Positions 1-6,619 of a DNA stretch of 12,519 nucleotides are shown here, one piece after another. Below the pieces are notes generated by a model, which saw nothing but the letters and a program-made list of their open reading frames with translations, searched no databases and was not told the origin of the DNA. The translations under genes were made by a program, and so were the position numbers. Location: contig DKME01000154.1 in the NCBI GenBank assembly GCA_002469525.1, positions 16,894 through 29,412 of the forward strand, in the 5' to 3' direction. The DNA comes from Actinobacteria bacterium UBA7422. Lineage in GTDB: Bacteria; Actinomycetota; Actinomycetes; S36-B12. The first letter of the stretch is position 1, and each line of letters starts with the position of its first letter.

Positions 1-787
1 CAATTGTATTTACCGAGTCGACTTCTGGGCCGAGAAAGCGGCGACCAAACACTTTAAAGTGCTGCGGATCCCCGGTGACCTGGAACTCGTAGGTGGGAGA
101 AGGTCCATTAATAGGTGCAAGTGAGTTGTTCTCCAGCAAAACGCGGTAGAGGTCTTTGGCGGTTTCTTCAGCACTGCTCACCAAGGTGACTTCCTCACCT
201 AGGACATAAGAAATCGGCCCAACCAAGAGCGGATAATGCGTGCAGCCGAGCACCACTGTGTCTACGTCAGAATCACGGATTGCGTCAAGGTACCCGTGGG
301 CGATACCAAGCACTTGATCACCGGTTGTAATTCCCGCTTCAACGAGATCAACGAACTCAGGACAGGCCACCGAAGTCAGGGTGACATTGGTCGCCGCTTC
401 AAAGGCGTCGTTGTAGGCCCTGGAATTAATCGTGCTCTGGGTACCAATCACTGCAACACTGCCATTTCGGGTTGCCGCCGCTGCCCGCCGCGCTGCCGGG
501 TGAATCACCTCAACTACTGGTATTGAGTAGCGCTCGCGGGCGTCACGCAACATTGCCGCGCTTGCCGTGTTACACGCGATCACGAGGGCTTTGACACCAG
601 AGTCAACGAGTTGGTCAAGTAGTTCAAGGGCAAATGCGCGTACCTCGGCGAGTGGTCTTGGACCGTAAGGGCCACGGGCAGTGTCACCGACATAGCGGAT
701 TGATTCGTGCGGCAATTGGTCAATAATCGCGCGGGCGACCGTTAAGCCACCGAAGCCAGAGTCAAAAACACCAATTGATTCATTCAC
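1..787 (-). CDS. murI: Glutamate racemase, 3' end cut by the window edge
   Basis: Cofactor-independent racemase that turns L-glutamate into D-glutamate for peptidoglycan precursors in the cytoplasm. I translated it from the minus strand: 262 residues are present and there is no stop before the window edge, so only the last few residues of a roughly 265-270 residue protein should be missing. The N-terminal DSGFGGLTV motif (residues 9-17) carries the conserved Asp-Ser. The two catalytic cysteines are both visible: C72 in ACNTASA and C182 in GCTHYPLL. I chose the GTG at 787 (MNESIGVFDSG) because AGGA lies 10 bases upstream of it; an in-frame GTG two codons further up (793-791 to MAIVNESIG) is nearly on top of that AGGA and is less likely. 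In many Actinobacteria murI follows clpS-DUF2017; here a membrane gene on the other strand separates them. Confidence 0.95.
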   Translation of the reverse strand, partial: MNESIGVFDSGFGGLTVARAIIDQLPHESIRYVGDTARGPYGPRPLAEVRAFALELLDQLVDSGVKALVIACNTASAAMLRDARERYSIPVVEVIHPAARRAAAATRNGSVAVIGTQSTINSRAYNDAFEAATNVTLTSVACPEFVDLVEAGITTGDQVLGIAHGYLDAIRDSDVDTVVLGCTHYPLLVGPISYVLGEEVTLVSSAEETAKDLYRVLLENNSLAPINGPSPTYEFQVTGDPQHFKVFGRRFLGPEVDSVNTI

Positions 788-850
788 AATAGCCACATCC
801 TACAAAGAAAATGTGACGGGAATTTACTCATCCTGGCGGTACAGTATTGA

Positions 851-871
851 TGTCCCCAACTTCGTGGGACA
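851..871 (+). repeat. Leader hairpin before the 895 membrane gene
   Basis: TGTCCC at 851-856 and GGGACA at 866-871 form a perfect 6-bp stem around a 9-base loop, in the gap between murI and the membrane gene. It ends 13 bases before the Shine-Dalgarno site, so it may sit in the 5' leader or act as an operator. I could not place a convincing promoter in this gap; TACAGT at 840-845 is a possible -10 box without a clear -35. Confidence 0.3.
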
Positions 872-894
872 AACTTTCATAAAAAGGAGTCTCA

Positions 895-1308
895 ATGTCA
901 AACGCAGAAACCATGCGTCGGCCATTTGGTGTCACGCTGGTGGCACTACTTGTAGCCGTGGCTGCGGTAATGAACATTACTTTCGGCATCTTGATCATGT
1001 TCTCAATCTTTGGCGACAATCCCACATTCACCGACCCAACAGGTGCATCCCGTGAAGTTAGCGGATTCTGGCTGATCTTCAACGGTGGCATCATGGTCCT
1101 TCTGGGCTTTATGTACCTGTGGCTGATCAAGATGATCATGATCGGATCAACGACAGCTCAATTCATTATCCAGATGCTTGCCGTGATCAATATTGTGTTT
1201 GCAATCTTCAACCTGCCTTACGGCTGGTACACAATCCTGATCAGCTTTATCATTCTGCTCATGGTGAGCGGCGCGAAGGCCACCATGTGGTTCCGGCAAA
1301 CAAACTAG
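895..1308 (+). CDS. Small four-helix integral membrane protein, function unknown
   Basis: A 137-residue protein with four clear hydrophobic segments, at about residues 10-32, 55-80, 84-103 and 106-126, and a short polar loop between helices 1 and 2 (FGDNPTFTDPTGASREVSG). The size, helix pattern and tryptophan/glycine-rich helices resemble the small actinobacterial membrane proteins grouped as DUF7144 and its relatives, but I see no signature motif and do not assign it. The start is well supported: AAGGAG at 884-889 lies 5 bases before the ATG. It is a single-gene unit, head-to-head with murI and closed by its own terminator, and it lies between DUF2017 and murI on the opposite strand to both. 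It contains no conserved charged residues inside the helices that would suggest a transporter or enzyme. Confidence 0.8.
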   Translation: MSNAETMRRPFGVTLVALLVAVAAVMNITFGILIMFSIFGDNPTFTDPTGASREVSGFWLIFNGGIMVLLGFMYLWLIKMIMIGSTTAQFIIQMLAVINIVFAIFNLPYGWYTILISFIILLMVSGAKATMWFRQTN

Positions 1309-1323
1309 TTCATGTTTAGGGCG

Positions 1324-1363
1324 GCGGCTATTCGGTATTTGTTACCGAGTAGCCGCTGTTTTT
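1324..1363 (+). terminator. Rho-independent terminator of the 895 membrane gene
   Basis: The arms GCGGCTA-T-TCGGTA (1324-1337) and TACCGA-G-TAGCCGC (1343-1356) pair as a continuous 14-bp stem (one U-G wobble) with a 5-base loop, followed by TGTTTTT. The T-run is only on the plus-strand side, so it mainly ends the membrane gene, although the stem may also face the convergent DUF2017 transcript that ends at 1380. Confidence 0.85.
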
Positions 1364-1379
1364 AATGTGAGCGGCCCAA

Positions 1380-1919
1380 TCACTCCCCGCGGAAAAAGCC
1401 AATTGAAATAATGGTTTCCTGCATCCAGGTAAGCCAGTTATAAAGTTCAAAGAGTTGGTACAAAGGGTCCTCCTCGGATCGCTCCTGCGTCCAAGTTTCT
1501 TGATCTACTTCAAGCCTGGTACCTAGCGCAAGGCGCAAACTGTTGAGAAACCCAACCCAGAGTTGCCACTGATCCGGTCCGAGCGTGACTTGGGAACGCC
1601 CTTCCAAATCAGCCAGCACGCTGTTGGCCCGATTTACATTGGTTTCGCGTAACGAACGCTCGGTGAATCTCCGGAATTCCATTGACGCTTCAGGGTCGTC
1701 TGGGTATGCATCAGGGAAAAGCCGGGATGCAATCGGGTCCGATGGTTTTTGCGCGAGCACGTCAATTCCAATCAGTGCTGCAAGCGGATCTTCGTTGTTG
1801 ACTACTTCGCTGTCGGGTGCGGTGATATCGAGTAGTTGGTTGGCCAGGTCGCGAAGGATCCCAACTTCAAAAGGTTCCACCGAAATCACGATCGCTTCGC
1901 CGTCGGGGTTTATTTCCAT
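1380..1919 (-). CDS. DUF2017 family protein, downstream partner of clpS
   Basis: A 179-residue soluble acidic protein of the actinobacterial DUF2017 family, function unknown. The family hallmarks I recognise are RLFPDAYPDDPEASMEFRRFTE in the middle (quoted in part: PDAYPDD, EFRRFTE), then QWQLWVGFLNSLRLALGTRL, then the C-terminal aromatic stretch YNWLTWMQETII. It begins 6 bases after the clpS stop on the same strand, so the two are almost certainly co-transcribed; AGGA overlapping the end of clpS lies 10 bases before the ATG. The constant pairing with clpS in this phylum suggests a link to ClpAP/ClpCP proteolysis or N-degron handling, but that is inference from neighbourhood only. Confidence 0.85.
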   Translation of the reverse strand: MEINPDGEAIVISVEPFEVGILRDLANQLLDITAPDSEVVNNEDPLAALIGIDVLAQKPSDPIASRLFPDAYPDDPEASMEFRRFTERSLRETNVNRANSVLADLEGRSQVTLGPDQWQLWVGFLNSLRLALGTRLEVDQETWTQERSEEDPLYQLFELYNWLTWMQETIISIGFFRGE

Positions 1920-1925
1920 GATGGG

Positions 1926-2222
1926 TTAATCCTGGGATAGCGTGGCCCAAAGGCCGTAGGAGTGCATCGCCGCAACGTCTTTCTCCATTGCTTCGCGACT
2001 GCCTGTTGAGACTGCCGATTTACCTTCCGTATGCACCATCAACATGTGGTAGTCAGCCTTTTCTTTACTGAATTTAAAGTACTCCATGAAAACGTAGGTG
2101 ACGTAGGACATCAGGTTGATTGGGTCATCCCATACGGTCGTAGACCAGGGTTTATCCAGTTCACTCTCTAGATCGAGCGCGGGAAGGGTGCCCAGCGGTA
2201 TTGCGGTCATGGAAGGCGTCAC
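1926..2222 (-). CDS. clpS: ATP-dependent Clp protease adaptor ClpS
   Basis: Adaptor that binds proteins with destabilising N-terminal residues and delivers them to the Clp AAA+ unfoldase (ClpC in Actinobacteria) for degradation in the cytoplasm. The 98 residues include the complete ClpS core: PWSTTVWDDPIN with the acidic substrate-pocket residues, the long helix SYVTYVFMEYFKFSKEKA, the conserved histidine in HMLMVHTEGK, and the C-terminal AAMHSYGLWATLSQD. The start is uncertain: a GTG at 2222 gives the full 98 residues, while an ATG at 2210 gives 94; neither has a good Shine-Dalgarno site, and both keep a short flexible N-terminal extension. It leads a two-gene unit with DUF2017 and is divergent from the class-V PLP enzyme. 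Confidence 0.92.
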   Translation of the reverse strand: MTPSMTAIPLGTLPALDLESELDKPWSTTVWDDPINLMSYVTYVFMEYFKFSKEKADYHMLMVHTEGKSAVSTGSREAMEKDVAAMHSYGLWATLSQD

Positions 2223-2249
2223 AGAAGCATTCTTTCATGACTTGCGGGC

Positions 2250-2268
2250 AGTCAACCGATGAGTCAAC
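2250..2268. promoter_or_regulatory. Direct repeat in the divergent clpS / PLP-enzyme intergenic region
   Basis: AGTCAAC occurs at 2250-2256 and 2262-2268, a 12-bp period. On the minus strand each copy reads GTTGACT, containing TTGACT, a good -35-like hexamer pointing to clpS, but the matching -10 hexamers are poor (GAATGC after 17 bp from the nearer copy). It may be a pair of regulator half-sites or simply overlapping -35 boxes. Confidence 0.35.
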
Positions 2269-2281
2269 TAAGGTTGGAATA
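2269..2281 (+). promoter_or_regulatory. Possible leaderless -10 box of the class-V PLP enzyme
   Basis: TAAGGT at 2269-2274 fits TANNNT and ends 6 bases before the ATG, the spacing expected for transcription starting at the start codon. No -35 hexamer is visible. The same bases contain AAGG about 7 bases before the ATG, so an ordinary weak Shine-Dalgarno reading is also possible. Confidence 0.35.
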
Positions 2282-4008
2282 TGTCCGCAGAGTCTCCCGA
2301 ATTTACGCTCCCACCGGCCGAGTCTGGATTGCCGGAACCCGCGATCTTGGCTCGCATTCGTGAGTCCGTAATCGGAGACGACCAATTAATGCTCGGTCCA
2401 TTTGGTCCAAGACGGGTCACTTACGCGGATTACACGGCCAGCGGCCGCAGCGTCACCTTCATCGAAGACTTTATCCGTGGGGAAGTTCTGCCCCGTTATG
2501 CGAATACCCACACGGAGTCCAGCGGCACCGGCCTGCAAACAACCCGCCTGCGCGAAGATGCCCGCTCGATTATCAAGTCAGCGGTCAATGGGGACGAAGA
2601 CACTGCGATTATTTTCTGTGGGTCAGGTTCTACGGCAACAATTAACAAGCTGATTGGAATTATGAACCTGCGCCTTCCCGCAGACCTTGATGCGAAATAT
2701 CACCTCTCGAACTACATTCCCGCAGAAGAAAGGCCCGTCGTATTTATTGGTCCTTTTGAGCACCACAGCAACGAACTACCGTGGCGTGAGTCACTCGCGG
2801 ACGTTGTCACGATCCGAGAAGATGCCAACGGGCAGATCGACACGGTTCAACTTGAAGCTGAACTGATTGCCTACCAAGATCGACCACTACGCATTGCCTC
2901 TTTCAGCGCTGCGAGTAACGTCACCGGCATTATCTCCGACACGCACGCGGTCACACAACTTGTCCACAAATATGGGGCACTGGCCTTCTGGGATTTCGCC
3001 GCAGCAGCCCCCTACGTCGACATTGAAATGAATCCGCGGTGTGATTCACACCCTTCCGCGTACAAGGACGCGATTTTTCTTTCCCCCCACAAGTTCATCG
3101 GTGGCCCCGGAACACCCGGAGTATTGATCCTTCGAAAGGAACTCCTCAACAACTCTGTTCCTGAAAGCGTTGGAGGTGGCACTGTCGCTTACGTCAACCA
3201 GACTGAGCACATGTACCTCAACGACGTTGAACACCGCGAAGAAGGTGGCACGCCTGCAATCATTGAATCAATCCGTGCTGGCCTCGTCTTTCAGCTCAAA
3301 GAAGCAGTTGGAGTTGACGTCATTCGGGCTCACGAGCACGATCTAGTTCGACGGGCGATCCAGAGCTGGGCGCCTCACCCCAATATTCAAATTTTGGGCA
3401 ACCTTGACGCTGACCGATTGAGCATCGTGTCTTTTGTGATTAAGCATCCGGAGGGTAAGTACCTGCACCACAACTTCGTGGTTGCGGTCCTTAACGACCT
3501 GTTTGGGATTCAGTCCCGTGGCGGGTGCAGCTGCGCCGGCCCCTATGGACATCGGTTATTGGGAATCGATCTGGAAACGTCTCACGAATACGAGCGCGAA
3601 ATTAGCCACGGCTGTGAGGGAATTAAACCTGGCTGGGTGCGCGTAAACTTCAACTACTTTATTTCCGAACCAGTATTCGAATACATTGTGCAAGCTGTTC
3701 GGTTGATCGCTGATCACGGTTGGGCACTTCTGCCCCAGTACCGTTTCGACGCACTGTCCGGTCGCTGGCATCACGTTGACGGGGCAATTGAGCCTCCACT
3801 ACGACTGTCAATGCTCAACTACAACGAGAACGGCGAGTTGTCCTACCCGGTCAACCACGACGTAGCACCGGAAAGCGCCTTAGCGGAATACCTCGCCAGT
3901 GCGCATTCAATGCTGCATGGGTTGCCAGTGCCCGAGCTCATGTCCGGGGTAAGCGGCTACAGCGATGACTTTGATCAACTACGTTGGTTCGACCTGCCGG
4001 TCAGCTAA
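2281..4008 (+). CDS. Class-V fold PLP-dependent enzyme, cysteine-desulfurase-like, 575 residues
   Basis: A fold-type I PLP enzyme of aminotransferase class V. Visible active-site elements: H161/H162 in GPFEHHSNE (stacks on PLP), SNVTG (213-216 region), D238 in WDFAAAAPYVD (binds the pyridine nitrogen), and the H270-K271 Schiff-base lysine in LSPHKFIGGPGTPG. RGGCSCAGP at 413-421 aligns position by position with the SufS-type RTGHHCAMP loop, placing C418 at the catalytic cysteine, with an extra cysteine at C416. Unlike true desulfurases the Gln of the DxxQ motif is Ala (A241), and the protein is about 150 residues longer than SufS (residues about 430-575). It belongs to a widespread but uncharacterised branch marked by HKFIGGPGTPGVL and GGCSCAGPYGHRLLGID. 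Cysteine desulfurase, lyase or another sulfur-related activity are all open. It is a monocistronic unit divergent from clpS. Confidence 0.8.
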   Translation: MSAESPEFTLPPAESGLPEPAILARIRESVIGDDQLMLGPFGPRRVTYADYTASGRSVTFIEDFIRGEVLPRYANTHTESSGTGLQTTRLREDARSIIKSAVNGDEDTAIIFCGSGSTATINKLIGIMNLRLPADLDAKYHLSNYIPAEERPVVFIGPFEHHSNELPWRESLADVVTIREDANGQIDTVQLEAELIAYQDRPLRIASFSAASNVTGIISDTHAVTQLVHKYGALAFWDFAAAAPYVDIEMNPRCDSHPSAYKDAIFLSPHKFIGGPGTPGVLILRKELLNNSVPESVGGGTVAYVNQTEHMYLNDVEHREEGGTPAIIESIRAGLVFQLKEAVGVDVIRAHEHDLVRRAIQSWAPHPNIQILGNLDADRLSIVSFVIKHPEGKYLHHNFVVAVLNDLFGIQSRGGCSCAGPYGHRLLGIDLETSHEYEREISHGCEGIKPGWVRVNFNYFISEPVFEYIVQAVRLIADHGWALLPQYRFDALSGRWHHVDGAIEPPLRLSMLNYNENGELSYPVNHDVAPESALAEYLASAHSMLHGLPVPELMSGVSGYSDDFDQLRWFDLPVS

Positions 4009-4013
4009 TTCAG

Positions 4014-5828
4014 TTACTTGATCCGCATAGTGAAAGTTCCAGAAATTCCCGCTTGAATTCCTGATTTAGGCTTGGCCAATACGCGGAACGTGTACTTTCC
4101 CTTGGAAAGTTTCGCTTTCGACTTGATCACAATTCTGCCGTTCGCCTTTGTTTTGGTGGATGTCACTTTCTTCCACTTGGCTCCGCGTTGAACTTGCAGA
4201 ACTACCTTTTGATTAGTGACTGCCGGGCGTACAACTGTTGGAACTTTCATCATGGCTCCGCGTTTAACCACTTTCTTCTTCGCTCGCGCAGATACTGTTG
4301 AACTCACAGCGATGGGGAATTCTGCTGACACCACCTCTGGTGTTGATTCAGTCGCCTGCACAAGGATCCGGAATGTTGCACTCGCGTCAATGGTGAATGG
4401 GATGCCTACGGCTCCGTCAGCTCCCGTTATGCCGGAAGCAACGTCAACCCAACTCCCCGAATCAGATCTTTGAAGTACGGCATTCCCATTCACAATTGGA
4501 GCACCATTGAAGGAGGCTGATGTTGTCAGCGCACTCGGTTGGCCGAACACAACCGTGGCTGGTGCAGCAACGGCAACTTCAGGAACCACGGGAGCCAGTG
4601 ACTGCGCGTAATCGCGGATCATGGGCCACATGACCGGGTTGTCACCACCGATCGTCCAATAAGCGGCAGCATTGATGCCGAATTCACCAACGAGTTGGGT
4701 TCTCGCTAAAACGCCTTCTGGCCCAGCAAACCGCATAATTTTGGAGGCAGTACAGGTTTGTGAACTACCACTTGAATCATTCCACGTGAGGCTTCGCTTG
4801 TAACTGAACGAATACTCTTTACTCGTGTCATCCCATGTTGTTGTGCCATTCGTTTTGGCGATAAACGCTGGAATATCAACTTCTGTCATTGATCCTCGAG
4901 CAGTCAAAGTGTTGTAAGCGGCCTTTTCTGCTCCACTACTTGAACTTCGTGGACAGGATCCCGTGAGTTTATAGGCACCGCCGGATTTTTTTTCCGTCCA
5001 GAACCGACCGTAGGTTGGGACACCAATTTGTATTTTTGCTGGGTCAACCACCGAGGCTGAATACTGAACGATTGCGCGCACCCAGTTGTAGGGAGCAAGC
5101 GGCCCTGCCAATGAATAGTCGTAGGCCATAATCCGAATCCTGTCAACGAACGGCGCGATCCCGATCATGTTGTACACGTAGTAACCCGTGCGCGCACTGC
5201 AATTACTGCTCATGGAGCACGGTGGCGGAATCGTCACAATCAGTTGTTTGCCCTGAGCTTTCAGAGCCGTTCCCAACTCCTGAACAAAAGCCGTCCAGTT
5301 GGGTTGGGTTGCATCCCAACTCGCGCTCCCGTCCGAAAAGGCAAAAGTTTCATAGTCCAAGTCAATTCCATCGTAATTATTTGACATAACAAGATTTACG
5401 ATGTCAACAACGTGGGCGCTTCGCGTCACAGGATCCGCGAGGACTCTTGCCATGGTGTTCTTTCCCGAGGCGTCTGCAATGGCAGGAATCACTGGAATTC
5501 CCGCTGCACGAAGTTGGCCCACAGCCCAAGAAGAGTTGGCGGCAGCGTTACCGTAATTTCTGTTGAAGCCGACTTTCACCCCATTGGGTCCACCCTTTGT
5601 TGCCGAATACCAAAACGGTGAGACGTCAACGAAAAGATCCGAGTTCGCAGTTGCGGTGTTTATTCCTTGTGGTTTGCCTTGGCTTGACATCCAATAGGGA
5701 ATCCAGCCACTTACAATCCGGTTCGGTGGGCTTTGCGCAAAGGCCGACGTTGTAAAACTCAGGCCCATAAGTGCGGCAACGACAAGGGCAGTGGCACGAC
5801 GCACTAAGCGTGATCTCGGGGAAGGCAC
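4014..5828 (-). CDS. Secreted GH18-family glycosidase with two C-terminal Ig-like domains
   Basis: A 604-residue exported hydrolase. The Sec signal peptide has basic residues at 5-11, a hydrophobic core at 12-28 and likely cleavage after A31 (SAFA-QS). The GH18 barrel spans about residues 36-412: DGIDLDYE at 153-160 gives the catalytic acid E160, MAYDY at 234-238 is the conserved Met-x-Tyr-Asp strand, and YWTIGG at 390-395 supplies the terminal barrel tryptophan. The layout resembles YaaH/SleL-type catalytic domains that act on peptidoglycan or chitin-like glycans; substrate unknown. Four cysteines (C204, C210, C292, C359) could form disulfides outside the cell. Residues about 415-505 and 510-604 look like two beta-sandwich Ig-like repeats, the second very lysine-rich (SARAKKKVVKRG, KSKAKLSKGKYTF), perhaps for wall or polymer binding. 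The GTG start at 5828 is the only start between the upstream in-frame TGA and the signal peptide. Confidence 0.85.
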   Translation of the reverse strand: MPSPRSRLVRRATALVVAALMGLSFTTSAFAQSPPNRIVSGWIPYWMSSQGKPQGINTATANSDLFVDVSPFWYSATKGGPNGVKVGFNRNYGNAAANSSWAVGQLRAAGIPVIPAIADASGKNTMARVLADPVTRSAHVVDIVNLVMSNNYDGIDLDYETFAFSDGSASWDATQPNWTAFVQELGTALKAQGKQLIVTIPPPCSMSSNCSARTGYYVYNMIGIAPFVDRIRIMAYDYSLAGPLAPYNWVRAIVQYSASVVDPAKIQIGVPTYGRFWTEKKSGGAYKLTGSCPRSSSSGAEKAAYNTLTARGSMTEVDIPAFIAKTNGTTTWDDTSKEYSFSYKRSLTWNDSSGSSQTCTASKIMRFAGPEGVLARTQLVGEFGINAAAYWTIGGDNPVMWPMIRDYAQSLAPVVPEVAVAAPATVVFGQPSALTTSASFNGAPIVNGNAVLQRSDSGSWVDVASGITGADGAVGIPFTIDASATFRILVQATESTPEVVSAEFPIAVSSTVSARAKKKVVKRGAMMKVPTVVRPAVTNQKVVLQVQRGAKWKKVTSTKTKANGRIVIKSKAKLSKGKYTFRVLAKPKSGIQAGISGTFTMRIK

Positions 5829-5862
5829 GCTCCATTGTGCGTGATCTACCGGGATTGTTCAA
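5829..5862 (-). promoter_or_regulatory. Predicted promoter of the GH18 gene
   Basis: On the minus strand TTGAAC (5862-5857) is followed after exactly 17 bases by CACAAT (5839-5834), then 5 bases to the GTG start. That spacing implies a leaderless or nearly leaderless transcript, in line with the lack of a usable Shine-Dalgarno site (GGAG is only one base from the GTG). Confidence 0.45.
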
Positions 5863-5869
5863 CCCCGGT
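5848..5869. promoter_or_regulatory. 22-bp palindrome centred on the -35 of the GH18 gene: operator candidate
   Basis: ACCGGGATTGT at 5848-5858 and TCAACCCCGGT at 5859-5869 form a palindrome with 10 of 11 pairs matching (the exception is A/C, a G-T wobble in minus-strand RNA). It surrounds the -35 hexamer of the GH18 promoter and lies about 40 bases past the end of the IclR-type gene. No T-run follows it, so an operator fits better than a terminator. The neighbouring IclR-type protein is the obvious candidate ligand-responsive binder, but this is inference. Confidence 0.5.
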
Positions 5870-5883
5870 TGGTCAGCGGCGTG

Positions 5884-5901
5884 TCTGTGAAGTTTCTGTG
5901 A
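5884..5901. repeat. Short direct repeat TCTGTGA x2
   Basis: TCTGTGA occurs at 5884-5890 and 5895-5901, an 11-bp period (one helical turn), between the IclR-type gene and the GH18 gene. It could be an activator half-site pair upstream of the GH18 -35, but it is short enough to be chance. Confidence 0.25.
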
Positions 5902-5907
5902 TCTGAG

Positions 5908-6549
5908 TTACATCAACATCCGGGCTATTTCTTGGGCACTTCGAGTAATGCGTGGGCCGAATTCAGTCTCTGCAAATTCGCGAGCCGAGACAATTCCCAC
6001 ACTTGCCTCAAGCCCGGCAACTCCGGTGAGCGGCACAGCCAAGCCGTACGTGCCGCCCTCAAGATTGGCAACCACCCACGGGGGGTCAAGTGGTCGGCCA
6101 GCAGCTGTTCTTGCCGCCAGAATTGCCCGCCCGCCGGCGCTGCCTTCGAGTGGTGAGCGAGTACCGATCCGGATTGACACGTGCATATCACTGCGGTTCG
6201 GTTCAGATACGAGAGCGACCAGTCCGTCATTGACATCGGCGATCATGAGGTAGGCGGTGCAACTAAGGGCCTCTGCCAGCATGCGTAATGCTGGTCCAGA
6301 CGCTTCACGGACAAGTGGCTGAATCACGCGGGCTAGGGACAAGAGCCCCAGGCCGAGTCGGCACTTGCCGTCTGCTGAGCGACGCAGAAGCGAGTGCGCT
6401 TCGAGTGTGACAACAAGCCGATACACGACAGTGCGCCCAACACCCAATTTATGACTGAGTTCTGTGACGCTTAGCCCCTCTGGGAATTCGGCTAAGACCT
6501 CCAAGACACTCAGTCCACGATCGAGAGTTTGTGAGGTTTCCTTGGCCAC
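5908..6549 (-). CDS. IclR-family transcriptional regulator
   Basis: A 213-residue DNA-binding regulator. The N-terminal winged helix-turn-helix covers about residues 5-65, with the helix pair LSVTELSHKLGVGRTVVYRL typical of IclR proteins. The ligand-binding domain follows (about 78-213) with the family motif GSAGGRAILA near residue 140 and a shortened C-terminus; most family members have 240-260 residues, so this is a compact version. The GTG start at 6549 lies 5 bases after a TAGGTT box with TTGTTT 17 bases further up, so a leaderless mRNA is possible. It lies on the same strand as and just upstream of the GH18 gene, and a palindrome in that promoter is a plausible target. Effector unknown. 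Confidence 0.88.
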   Translation of the reverse strand: MAKETSQTLDRGLSVLEVLAEFPEGLSVTELSHKLGVGRTVVYRLVVTLEAHSLLRRSADGKCRLGLGLLSLARVIQPLVREASGPALRMLAEALSCTAYLMIADVNDGLVALVSEPNRSDMHVSIRIGTRSPLEGSAGGRAILAARTAAGRPLDPPWVVANLEGGTYGLAVPLTGVAGLEASVGIVSAREFAETEFGPRITRSAQEIARMLM

Positions 6550-6583
6550 AATCCAACCTAACCACTGCGCGTGGGAAAAACAA
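6550..6583 (-). promoter_or_regulatory. Possible promoter of the IclR-type gene
   Basis: On the minus strand TTGTTT is followed after 17 bases by TAGGTT, which ends 5 bases before the GTG start. The -35 hexamer overlaps the T-tract of the HdeD terminator, so one stretch may end one transcript and start the next. The -35 match is weak. Confidence 0.35.
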
Positions 6584-6612
6584 AGTGCCCCTCGAAGTCG
6601 AGGGGCACTTTG
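6576..6612 (-). terminator. Strong Rho-independent terminator after the HdeD-like gene
   Basis: CAAAGTGCCCCTCGA (6581-6595) and TCGAGGGGCACTTTG (6598-6612) are perfect 15-bp inverted arms around two bases. Read on the minus strand the stem is followed by TTTTT, so it terminates the HdeD-like gene 8 bases after its stop and insulates the IclR-type gene downstream. Confidence 0.93.
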
Positions 6613-6619
6613 TTATGAA

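Noticed and set aside
236..526. 96-residue open frame on the plus strand
   Set aside because: It is antisense to the catalytic region of murI, which has both active-site cysteines in frame; the plus-strand product looks like no known protein.
1125..1148. Four GATC tetramers within 24 bases
   Set aside because: They fall in a run of Ile/Met/Lys/Gly/Ser codons of the membrane gene and are explained by codon choice; one short cluster with no origin-like or repair-gene context is not evidence of a methylation-dependent site.
5925..6253. Overlapping open frames on both strands within the IclR-type gene
   Set aside because: They show no recognisable motif or ribosome site and lie in other frames of a clearly coding gene.
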